Shown here piece after piece: positions 52,327-61,291 of a stretch of 64,000 nt of DNA. Location: the NCBI GenBank assembly GCA_902826455.1, contig CADEEV010000002.1, positions 62,001-126,000 of the forward strand, given 5' to 3'. Source of the stretch: an uncultured Acidobacteriota bacterium. GTDB taxonomy: Bacteria; Acidobacteriota; Vicinamibacteria; Fen-336. The translations under genes were made by a program, and so were the position numbers. How positions within the stretch are numbered: the stretch's first letter is position 1; every line of letters starts with the position of its first letter. The notes beneath the pieces were generated by a model. The model saw only the letters and a list, made by a program, of their open reading frames with translations, searched no databases and was not told the origin of the DNA.

Positions 52327-54053
52327 CAGGCCTCCTCCACCTGGTGGAAGAGCCGCGGGCAACGCTCGAAGAACTCGGCGCGCGCGAGCCGGGAGCGCGG
52401 CTCGGGTGGGCGGCCCAGGAAGGCCGCGAAGAAGTCGCGCAGCGGCCCGTTGCGCGGCGTGGGGGTGAAGTCGAGGACGAGGGCGTCGGCGTCGAAGCGC
52501 TCGAAGAGGGCCGCGAGGCAGCGATGCTCGATGCGGCGCGAGAAGGCGCGGCAGCTCAGCACGAAGGTCTCGAGGACGAGCGTGCGGTCCTCGAGGCGGC
52601 CCGCGAGCACGGCGATCTTGCCGAGCCGCCCGTACTTGTCGTCGTAGGACACGACGAGGCGGAACGCGCCCGGCCCCTCGAGCGCCTCGTGCCAGGCCGC
52701 CTCGCTCGGCCGGGCTCCGTTGAGGTTGAACTGGTTGGTCTTGAGCACGAGCTCGAGGGCCCGCGGGTCGGAGGAGTCGGTCGCGAAGTGCAGCTGGACC
52801 CGGGCCTGGGCCTGCTCGAGGAACGCCTCGGGCGCCTCGCCGCTTTCCGTACGGACGGCGCGTAGAGCCTGGTTCGCCCGCAGGCTCTCCCGGCGCAGGC
52901 GGTCCTCCTCGAGGACGCGGGGCTTCGCGAACAGATCGCGCAGGTGGGCGAGGAAGCTCGGCAGCGACGCGTCCTCGCGCTCGGGAAACGAGAGGCACGT
53001 CATGTCGGGGTAGGCCGCCTGGACCTCGGCCCGCTCCATCGGGCTGTCGTCGACGAACACGACGCTCTCGCTACCCACGTTCCACTCCGCGAGGATGCGG
53101 CCCACCGCAGCCGACTTGGGCCCCCAGCTCGCCTCGACGGGGGAGAGCCGATCCGCGGGCAGCACCAGGTCCTCGCGGGCGAGCGCCTCGGCGACGAGCT
53201 CGGGATCGTTCTTGCTGGCGGCCGCGAGCAGGGCGCCCGAATCGGACAGGCCGCGCAGGAGCTGTTGGTACAGGCCGTGGGCCTGGGCGTTGTGGTCGAG
53301 GTCCCAGGCGACGCCCGCGACGCCGTCCTCTCCGAGGATCCCGTGCCACAGCGTGCCGTCGAGGTCGGTGATCAGGCCCTTCCGCGGCGAGGGCGGAAGG
53401 AGGGTCTGCACCAGGAGCGCCCCGACGTGCCAGGCGTGAGGCCGCGAATAGGGGAAACCCGAGACGAGGTCGCTGCGGGAATCGAGGCGCTCGGCCGCAG
53501 GCGAGAGCTCGGCGAGGCGCTCGCTGCTGACGACCCGGGCGCCGGCCGCCGCCACGCGCTCGGCGAACGTCGCGAGCGCGGTGCGCAGCGCGAGCTCGAG
53601 GCGGCCCGCCTGCCATCCCGGCGAGGGAAGGAGCGGCGACAGTGGGAGGGTGGGGAGGCACACGGCAACGGGCAGGCGGGCCGCAAGGGTCTCGATCCGC
53701 GCCCCCAGCCGGTCCAGGGCACGCCCGGACTCGGCGATCACGTCCTCGGTGGCCGACAGGCCATCGCCCCCGGCCCGCCGCAAGCCCAGCCGCGCGTCGA
53801 GGTCGGGCCACTCCATCGCGACGCACAGCCCCTCGAGTCCTTCGGCGGAGACGGACTCGAGGCTCGCAGCCAGGTCGCCGAAGCTGCCGGTCTCGATCTG
53901 CACGGGCTGCCGGGCGTGGCGCTTCTGGAGCTCTGCGGCCAGGAACGTCTGCAGGTGGAGGGGAGTGAAGCTACTGGCCAGGAAGCACTTCCAGGGCGCC
54001 GCGCCGTCCTGGGGCGCCGCGCGCAGGACCTCCAGGGCTTCGATCAGCTTCAC
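52326..54053 (-). CDS. FkbH-like HAD-IIIC protein (glyceryl-ACP forming type)
   Basis: A 575-residue enzyme. The N-terminal third (about 1-215) is an SGNH-like region with CFLASSFTPLHLQTFLAAEL. The HAD-IIIC domain (about 215-370) has the catalytic ITDLDGTLWHGILGEDG, AAASKNDPELVAEAL (motif II/III) and VFVDDSPMERAEV. The C-terminal 190 residues resemble the family's acyl-transfer region: LKTNQFNLNGARPSE and LETFVLSCRAFSRRIEH. In polyketide pathways FkbH loads a 1,3-bisphosphoglycerate-derived glyceryl group on an ACP. The start GTG 54053 is preferred over 54068 because TACCAT (54065-54060) ends 6 nt before it. Confidence 0.88.
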   Translation of the reverse strand: MKLIEALEVLRAAPQDGAAPWKCFLASSFTPLHLQTFLAAELQKRHARQPVQIETGSFGDLAASLESVSAEGLEGLCVAMEWPDLDARLGLRRAGGDGLSATEDVIAESGRALDRLGARIETLAARLPVAVCLPTLPLSPLLPSPGWQAGRLELALRTALATFAERVAAAGARVVSSERLAELSPAAERLDSRSDLVSGFPYSRPHAWHVGALLVQTLLPPSPRKGLITDLDGTLWHGILGEDGVAGVAWDLDHNAQAHGLYQQLLRGLSDSGALLAAASKNDPELVAEALAREDLVLPADRLSPVEASWGPKSAAVGRILAEWNVGSESVVFVDDSPMERAEVQAAYPDMTCLSFPEREDASLPSFLAHLRDLFAKPRVLEEDRLRRESLRANQALRAVRTESGEAPEAFLEQAQARVQLHFATDSSDPRALELVLKTNQFNLNGARPSEAAWHEALEGPGAFRLVVSYDDKYGRLGKIAVLAGRLEDRTLVLETFVLSCRAFSRRIEHRCLAALFERFDADALVLDFTPTPRNGPLRDFFAAFLGRPPEPRSRLARAEFFERCPRLFHQVEEA

Positions 54054-54059
54054 GGACTG

Positions 54060-54069
54060 ATGGTACACT
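54060..54069. promoter_or_regulatory. Overlapping divergent -10 hexamers between fkbH-like and deacetylase genes
   Basis: On the minus strand TACCAT (54065-54060) ends 6 nt before GTG 54053. On the plus strand TACACT (54064-54069) ends 10 nt before TTG 54080. The hexamers share two bases, so two polymerases could not occupy both at once. Confidence 0.5.
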
Positions 54070-54079
54070 CGAAGCCCTC

Positions 54080-55066
54080 TTGACCCGTATCGACGCCAGT
54101 TCTTCCCGGCCCGCGATCCTCGTGGGCATCGATACCGAAGCCGACAACCAGTGGTCCGAGTCGGCCCGCCGCACGCTCGAGGTGAAGAACGCCGAGCGAC
54201 TGCCGGGCCTCCAGGCGCTGCTCGAGCGTCACGGCGTGCGGCCGACCTACCTCGTCACCCACGAGATGGCCACGACCGAGTCTTCGGCAGCGATCCTTCG
54301 CGACCTCGGCCGTGCCCGGCGTTGCGAGATCGGCGCCCACCTCCACCCCTGGAGCTCGCCGCCGCTCTCGTCGCAGCCGGACGCGGGTCACCCGTTTCCG
54401 AGCCAGCTCGACACGCCGCTGCTCACCCGGCAGCTCCGGGAGTTGACCGAGGTCATCGAGGCGAACCTCGGCGTCCGGCCGACCACCTACCGGGCCGGCC
54501 GCTGGGGACTCGACGAGCGCGCGCTGCCGTTGCTCGAGGAGCTCGGCTTCACGGTCGACACCAGCGTCGACCCGCTGCTGAACGAGACCCGCAAGGGCGG
54601 ACCGCTGTTCGCGGGCGCGCCCTCGCAGCCGTACCGGCCCGCCTACTCCGACGTCCGCAAGTCCGGCGGCGCCCGCATCCTCGAAGTGCCGGTGTCGTCC
54701 GGGACGATGCCGCACCTGGGCAAGCCGCTGGAGACGCTCTACACGCGCCTGCCGCCGCTGCGCTTCCGCGGCGGCCTGAAGCGGCTGGGGATCAAGCCCG
54801 TGTGGCTGCGGCCCTCGTACAACACCCTCGAGGAGATGAAGGCGTTCGCCTCGGCCCTGGCGCAGCGCGGCACGAGCTGCTTCAACATCGCGTTCCACTC
54901 GAGCGAGATGCTGCCGGGCGGCAGCCCCTACAGCCCCGACCAGCGCAGCATCGACCGCCTGCTCTCGGACCTCGAGGGCCTGCTCGAGCACCTCACCAGC
55001 CGTCTGGGCGCCGAAGGGCGCACCTTCGCGGAGTTCGCTGCCGGCTTCGAGACCCGCGCGGCGTGA
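54080..55066 (+). CDS. Polysaccharide-deacetylase (NodB-like) family protein
   Basis: A 328-residue protein with a (beta/alpha)7 deacetylase fold. The opening has ILVGIDTEADNQW (metal Asp region), then VRPTYLVTHEMATTESS and CEIGAHLHPWSSPPL with the metal His pair, and RPTTYRAGRWGLDERALPLL, followed by LEVPVSSGTMP and FNIAFHSSEMLPGG. It resembles WalW/PF01522-type deacetylases from surface glycan loci; a signal peptide is absent, so it would act in the cytoplasm on a lipid-linked precursor. The start is TTG 54080. It overlaps the methyltransferase gene through GTGA. Confidence 0.85.
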   Translation: MTRIDASSSRPAILVGIDTEADNQWSESARRTLEVKNAERLPGLQALLERHGVRPTYLVTHEMATTESSAAILRDLGRARRCEIGAHLHPWSSPPLSSQPDAGHPFPSQLDTPLLTRQLRELTEVIEANLGVRPTTYRAGRWGLDERALPLLEELGFTVDTSVDPLLNETRKGGPLFAGAPSQPYRPAYSDVRKSGGARILEVPVSSGTMPHLGKPLETLYTRLPPLRFRGGLKRLGIKPVWLRPSYNTLEEMKAFASALAQRGTSCFNIAFHSSEMLPGGSPYSPDQRSIDRLLSDLEGLLEHLTSRLGAEGRTFAEFAAGFETRAA

Positions 55067-55902
55067 GGCAGATCGACGACGCGGCCATCAAGGCCGCGGG
55101 TGCCGAGCGTTTTCGCAGCGAGTATCACTACGCGGTGTTCGAGTACCTGCGCAGCGCCAAGGTCATCCGCGCGCTGGAGCGGGGCGGCGTCAAGGTCCAC
55201 GGCCGGATCCTGGACGCCGGCTGCGGCGGCGGCGGCACGGCGCTGTCCCTGGCGGAAGAGGCGACCTTCGCCGTGGGCATCGACATCGCCGACCGCTTCG
55301 CCGGCACGGGCACGCGCCTCGCGGCCGAGAAGGACGTCCGCAACGCGGCCTTCGCCCAGGCCGACGGCAGCCGGCTGCCGTTTCGCGACGGTGTCTTCGA
55401 TCTCGTCTTCAGCCACTCGGTGATCGAGCACGTCACGCAGGCCGAGGCCTACCTGGCCGAGTGCCGTCGCGTGTTGCGCCCGGGCGGCAGCCTCTACCTG
55501 TCGACCGCGCCCTACCTTTCGCTGGCGGGCTCGCACTTCCCGAGACTGCTGGTGCCGATCCCGTTGCACCTGGTGCTGGGCCGGCCGCTCGCGTTCTGGA
55601 GCTACCGCCAGATCGGGCGCTTCGCGCCCTGGCTGTTGCAGGAGGGCAAGCACGGCAGCAGCTTCATCTCCCTGGCCGCCGAGGGGAAGATCAAGCAGGA
55701 CGACCTGCTGCAGCGCGTCACGGTGCGAGAGCTGTCGGGTTGGATCGAACGCTCCGGGTTCCGTCTCGTGCGCGAGGACCGCCACGTGACGGGCTTCTTC
55801 AAGAACTACCTGCCGGGAGCCCTCCGCCGCTGGCTGGAGCGCACGCCCTTCACCCAGGACGTGATGATCGGCCACATCGAGTGCGTCCTCGAGAAGGCCT
55901 GA
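55063..55902 (+). CDS. Class I SAM-dependent methyltransferase
   Basis: A 279-residue enzyme. The SAM-binding motif I is ILDAGCGGGGTALSLAEE near residue 48; motif II FAVGIDIADR, then FAQADGSRLPFRDGVFDLVF and HSVIEHVTQAEAYLAECRRV, and RPGGSLYLSTAPY complete the fold. The C-terminal part (about 160-279) is variable with aromatic-rich segments, likely the acceptor site. The start GTG 55063 overlaps the deacetylase stop as GTGA. Both genes probably modify a sugar of the same surface glycan. It converges on secG with adjacent stop codons. Confidence 0.9.
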   Translation: MRQIDDAAIKAAGAERFRSEYHYAVFEYLRSAKVIRALERGGVKVHGRILDAGCGGGGTALSLAEEATFAVGIDIADRFAGTGTRLAAEKDVRNAAFAQADGSRLPFRDGVFDLVFSHSVIEHVTQAEAYLAECRRVLRPGGSLYLSTAPYLSLAGSHFPRLLVPIPLHLVLGRPLAFWSYRQIGRFAPWLLQEGKHGSSFISLAAEGKIKQDDLLQRVTVRELSGWIERSGFRLVREDRHVTGFFKNYLPGALRRWLERTPFTQDVMIGHIECVLEKA

Positions 55903-56277
55903 CTACTTCGCGGCGGGGCTGGCGGCGGGCTGCGACGCGGCCGGAGCGGCGGGAGCCGTCGTGGACGGCACCACCAGCGGCACCGCGGTTGCGACGGGAG
56001 ACGGGGCCGTGGTCGGGATCTTGTCGAGAACGGAGCGGCTGCCGGGCCGGATGATCGAAAGCGCCAGGCTCGTGCACATGAACACGGCCGCGAGGATCGT
56101 CGTCGCGCGCGAGAGCACGTTGGCCGAGCCGCGCGGGCCGAAGGCCGTCTGGGTGCCGCCGCCGCCGAAGGCGCTGGCCAGGTCCTGGCCCTTGCCCTGC
56201 TGCAGGAGAACGACGCCGATCAGGAACAGGCACGCGAGCACGTGCAGGGTGAGGACGAGGTAGTAGGCGATGTACAT
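55903..56277 (-). CDS. secG: SecG preprotein translocase subunit
   Basis: A 124-residue SecYEG accessory subunit. The first helix is YYLVLTLHVLACLFLIGVVLLQ, followed by the conserved loop QQGKGQDLASAFGGGGTQTAF and FGPRGSANVLSRATTILA leading into the second helix (VFMCTSLALSII). The final 40 residues are an Ala/Pro/Thr-rich tail seen in many SecG proteins. ATG 56277 is chosen because SecG proteins start with a short MxxxYYxxLxxH segment. TATACT (56339-56334) and an AGGAAG-type ribosome-binding site lie upstream, so this gene has a normal leader of about 50 nt. Confidence 0.95.
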   Translation of the reverse strand: MYIAYYLVLTLHVLACLFLIGVVLLQQGKGQDLASAFGGGGTQTAFGPRGSANVLSRATTILAAVFMCTSLALSIIRPGSRSVLDKIPTTAPSPVATAVPLVVPSTTAPAAPAASQPAASPAAK

Positions 56278-56333
56278 TTTCTTGGCTTCCTGGACTCCAC
56301 GGGCGGTCACTCCGGCGGCCGCGCGAAACCGCA

Positions 56334-56367
56334 AGTATAGCCGCAAGCACGCGGGGCCCGCTACAAT
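56334..56367. promoter_or_regulatory. Divergent promoters of secG and the amidohydrolase
   Basis: On the minus strand TATACT (56339-56334) serves secG with a leader that holds a Shine-Dalgarno. On the plus strand TACAAT (56362-56367) ends 7 nt before ATG 56375, predicting a leaderless amidohydrolase mRNA. The pair contrasts leadered and leaderless modes within 35 bp. Confidence 0.5.
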
Positions 56368-56374
56368 CCGGGCC

Positions 56375-57757
56375 ATGCTCCGAAAGCTTCTCGTTCAAGT
56401 CCTTGTATTGCTGGCCGTTACGGGCCTGCCCGCGGCGGCCGAAAAGCCCCCGGCCACGGCCTTCATCGACGTGAACGTCGTGCCGATGGACTCGGAGCGC
56501 GTTCTGACGGGCCAGACCGTCGTGGTCGAGGGCGACCGGATCCTGTCGGTCGGCCCGTCCGCCAAGGCCACGATCCCGCGCGGCGCCACGCGCATCGCGG
56601 CGAAGGGCCGGTATCTCATGCCCGGCCTCGCGGACATGCACATCCACATCCCGGTCGAAGGCTCGGACGAGGCGAGCGCATCCAAGGAGTTCTGGCTGTT
56701 CGTGGCCCACGGCGTCACCACGGCGCGCGTGATGATCGGGCAGCCGGAGCACCTCGCGCTGCGCGACAGGATCGCGAGCGGCGCGCTGCTCGGGCCCACG
56801 CTCTACGTCGCGAGCCCGCCGCTCGGGATCAAGGCGGGGACGCTCCCGGGCGTGCCCGAGCTCAAGACGCTCGACGACGCGCGCCGCTTTCCGTCGAAGC
56901 AGAAGAAGGCCGGATACGACGCAGTCAAGATCCTCGACGACCTGACTCTCGAGCAGTACGACGCGATCGCGGCGGGATGCCGCGAGGCCGGGATCCCGCT
57001 CGTCGGCCACGTGCCCGATGCCGTGAGCCTCGAGCACGCCCTCGAGAGCCAGGCCTCGATCGAGCACCTGGCCGGCTACATCGAAGCGTTGATTCCGGCG
57101 GATCTTCGTCGCAAACCCGACCTGCGCTTCCGCGACATCCTCGGCAAGCTCGAGACCGCGCGCATCCCGGATCTCATCGTGGCCACGAAGAAGGCCCACG
57201 GCGTCAACGTGCCGACGCTCTACTTCTGGAGCGCCCTCGTCGGGAGCGACACGCCGGAGCAACTCGGGACCCGCGCGGGCCTCGAGTTCGTCCCGGCGAA
57301 GGAGAAGGCCGCCTGGGTGGAGCAGCGCACGAAGGCGCTCGCGCGCATGGGCACGCCCCCGGTCGACTATTCCTCGTACCACGCCGTGCGCGCCCAGATC
57401 ACGAAGGCCCTGTCCGACGCGGGCACCACGCTGCTTCTCGGCACGGATTCGCCCGACTTCTACAACGTCGCGGGCGTCGCCGCCCACGAAGAGCTCGACC
57501 GGCTCGTGGCCGCCGGCCTCACGCCGTACCAGGCCCTGAGCGGCGGCACTCGTGAAGCGGCGGCGTTCGTCCACGGCGAGAAGGAGTTCGGGACGATCGC
57601 GCCGGGGCTCAGGGCCGACCTCATCCTCGCGGAAGCGAACCCGCTGGCCGGCGTCGCGACGCTGCGCACGCCCGTCGGCGTGATGGTGCGCGGCCGCTGG
57701 ATCGCGCGTCCCGAGATCCAGCAGCACCTCGACGCCATCGCCGCCGAGGCGAAGTAG
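56375..57757 (+). CDS. Secreted amidohydrolase (imidazolonepropionase/prolidase-like)
   Basis: A 460-residue exported metal-dependent hydrolase. The signal peptide is KLLVQVLVLLAVTGLPAAA. The amidohydrolase core has VVVEGDRILSVGP, the metal site MPGLADMHIHIPVEG (H-x-H), the probable carboxylated Lys in YDAVKILDDLTLEQYD, IPLVGHVPDAV, ASIEHLAGYIEAL, and the final Asp in TLLLGTDSPDF. The C-terminal LAPGLRADL-like segment (TIAPGLRADLILAEANPL) is standard for the family. Related acidobacterial enzymes cleave Xaa-Pro or cyclic amide substrates; the substrate here is open. No further gene of a pathway is nearby. Confidence 0.9.
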   Translation: MLRKLLVQVLVLLAVTGLPAAAEKPPATAFIDVNVVPMDSERVLTGQTVVVEGDRILSVGPSAKATIPRGATRIAAKGRYLMPGLADMHIHIPVEGSDEASASKEFWLFVAHGVTTARVMIGQPEHLALRDRIASGALLGPTLYVASPPLGIKAGTLPGVPELKTLDDARRFPSKQKKAGYDAVKILDDLTLEQYDAIAAGCREAGIPLVGHVPDAVSLEHALESQASIEHLAGYIEALIPADLRRKPDLRFRDILGKLETARIPDLIVATKKAHGVNVPTLYFWSALVGSDTPEQLGTRAGLEFVPAKEKAAWVEQRTKALARMGTPPVDYSSYHAVRAQITKALSDAGTTLLLGTDSPDFYNVAGVAAHEELDRLVAAGLTPYQALSGGTREAAAFVHGEKEFGTIAPGLRADLILAEANPLAGVATLRTPVGVMVRGRWIARPEIQQHLDAIAAEAK

Positions 57758-57773
57758 GGCGTTCGACTCGTGC

Positions 57774-57779
57774 TACGCT
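57774..57779 (+). promoter_or_regulatory. -10 hexamer of a small membrane-protein gene
   Basis: TACGCT ends 7 nt before GTG 57787 in the gap behind the amidohydrolase gene. Confidence 0.4.
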
Positions 57780-57786
57780 GAAGGCC

Positions 57787-58017
57787 GTGACTCGCCGCGA
57801 CCCGGTCCGCTTCCTGCTCTTCGCGCTCTGCTGCGCGGCGATCGTGGCGGTCGCCCTCACTCCGCTCGGCGCGGCGGCCCTGCTCGCGGTCCTGCCGGTC
57901 GTGCTCGCACTCGTCGTCGTGACGGAGGGCCGCCGCTTCGCTCCCGTCCTCGTTCCCCTCCCGGTCTCGCCCCGCCTCGCGCGCACGTCGACCCCGCGCG
58001 CGCCGCCCGTCTCCTAG
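57787..58017 (+). CDS. Small membrane protein (76 aa), unknown function
   Basis: A 76-residue protein with a basic start (TRRDPVRF), two adjacent hydrophobic stretches (about 9-28 FLLFALCCAAIVAVALTPLG and 29-47), and a Pro/Arg-rich tail (SPRLARTSTPRAPPVS). The N-terminus could be a signal peptide or anchor. I do not recognise it. Evidence that it is real: TACGCT ends exactly 7 nt before GTG 57787, the same arrangement as larger genes in the window, and it fills the space between two genes of the same strand. Confidence 0.55.
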   Translation: MTRRDPVRFLLFALCCAAIVAVALTPLGAAALLAVLPVVLALVVVTEGRRFAPVLVPLPVSPRLARTSTPRAPPVS

Positions 58018-58059
58018 TCGCTTCCGCGCCGTTCCGCGTGAACTCGACAGGAGAGGTGT

Positions 58060-58254
58060 ATGTGGAGAGGGAAGGGCGACTTCCGGTCGCTGCTGCTGTG
58101 CGTGGCCCTGGCCTTCGGCTCGGTGGCCGGCGTGCCGATGCGTCCGGACGAGATCCAGCGCCTGATGCGCACGCTGGCGACGGGCGCCATCGTCCAGACG
58201 GCGCCCGACGAGGCGGAAGAAGGCGACCGTGTCGACGGCGACGGGGTCAGTTGA
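58060..58254 (+). CDS. Small exported or membrane-anchored protein (64 aa)
   Basis: A 64-residue protein: a basic start (WRGKGDF), a hydrophobic segment (SLLLCVALAFGSVAGVP), then a conserved-looking MRPDEIQRLMRTLATGAIVQ segment and an acidic tail (PDEAEEGDRVDGDG). I believe similar small proteins with an M-R-P-E-E-I-x-x-L-M segment exist in related bacteria, but cannot verify it. A good AGGAGAGG lies 4-6 nt before ATG 58060. It overlaps tpiA tail to tail by 8 bp. Function unknown. Confidence 0.6.
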   Translation: MWRGKGDFRSLLLCVALAFGSVAGVPMRPDEIQRLMRTLATGAIVQTAPDEAEEGDRVDGDGVS

Positions 58255-59001
58255 AGCGGACGATGCGCAGGAACGACTCGGCCTTGAGGCAGGCGCCGCC
58301 GACGAGGGCGCCGTCGATGTCCGACTCGGACATCAGTCCGTCGATGTTGTCGGGCTTGACGCTCCCGCCGTACAGGATGCGCTGGGCGGCGGCGACGCCC
58401 TCGCCGTGGCTCTTCGCGACCTGCTTGCGGATGAAGGCGTGGACCTCCTGGGCCTGCGCCGGGGTCGCGACCTTGCCCGTGCCGATCGCCCAGACCGGCT
58501 CGTAGGCGACGACGGCGATCGCGGCCTCCTCGGGGCTCAACTGGCGCAGCGCGCGCTCGAGCTGGCGCTCGAGCACCGCGAACATCTGGTCCGACTCGCG
58601 CTCGGCGAGCGTCTCGCCGATGCACGTGATGGGAACGAGCCCATTGTCGAAGGCGGCGCGCGCCTTCTTGCCCACGCCCTCGTCGGTCTCGCCGAAGAGC
58701 TGACGGCGCTCGGAGTGCCCGAGAAGCACGTGGCTCGCTCCCGCGTCCTTCAGCTGCGCCGGCGCGATCTCGCCGGTGAAGGCGCCTTCCTTCTCGGAGT
58801 GCATCGTCTGGCCCGCGACGTGGATGCCGCTGCCGCGCAGGGCTTCGGCGACGCTCGCGAGCGCCGTGAACGGCGGCGCCACGAGGACCTCGCGGGAGAC
58901 CGGATCCTTGTCGAGGCTCGCGCGCAACTCGGCGACGAGGGCCTTCGCCTCGGCGAGCGTCTTGTACATCTTCCAGTTGCCGGCCAGGAAGGGCTTGCGC
59001 A

Positions 59002-59002
<1 letters not shown>
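58247..59002 (-). CDS. tpiA: Triosephosphate isomerase
   Basis: A 251-residue TIM-barrel enzyme interconverting dihydroxyacetone phosphate and glyceraldehyde 3-phosphate. The opening FLAGNWKMYKT carries the substrate-binding Asn9 and Lys11. The catalytic His is in LLGHSERRQLFGE (near 97) and the catalytic Glu in VVAYEPVWAIGTGK (near 168). The phosphate loop ends with ILYGGSVKPDNI. ATG 59002 overlaps the pgk stop as TGATG. It is the third gene of the gap-pgk-tpiA operon; length is normal. Confidence 0.97.
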
Positions 59003-60186
<1,184 letters not shown>

Positions 60187-60187
60187 C

Positions 60188-61259
<1,072 letters not shown>

Positions 61260-61266
61260 GGGAAGG

Positions 61267-61272
61267 TATAGT
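61267..61272 (+). promoter_or_regulatory. -10 hexamer of the OPT transporter gene
   Basis: TATAGT lies 19 nt before ATG 61292, giving a leader of about 13 nt that contains GAGGA. Confidence 0.45.
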
Positions 61273-61291
61273 CGGGGCCTTTGACGAGGAC

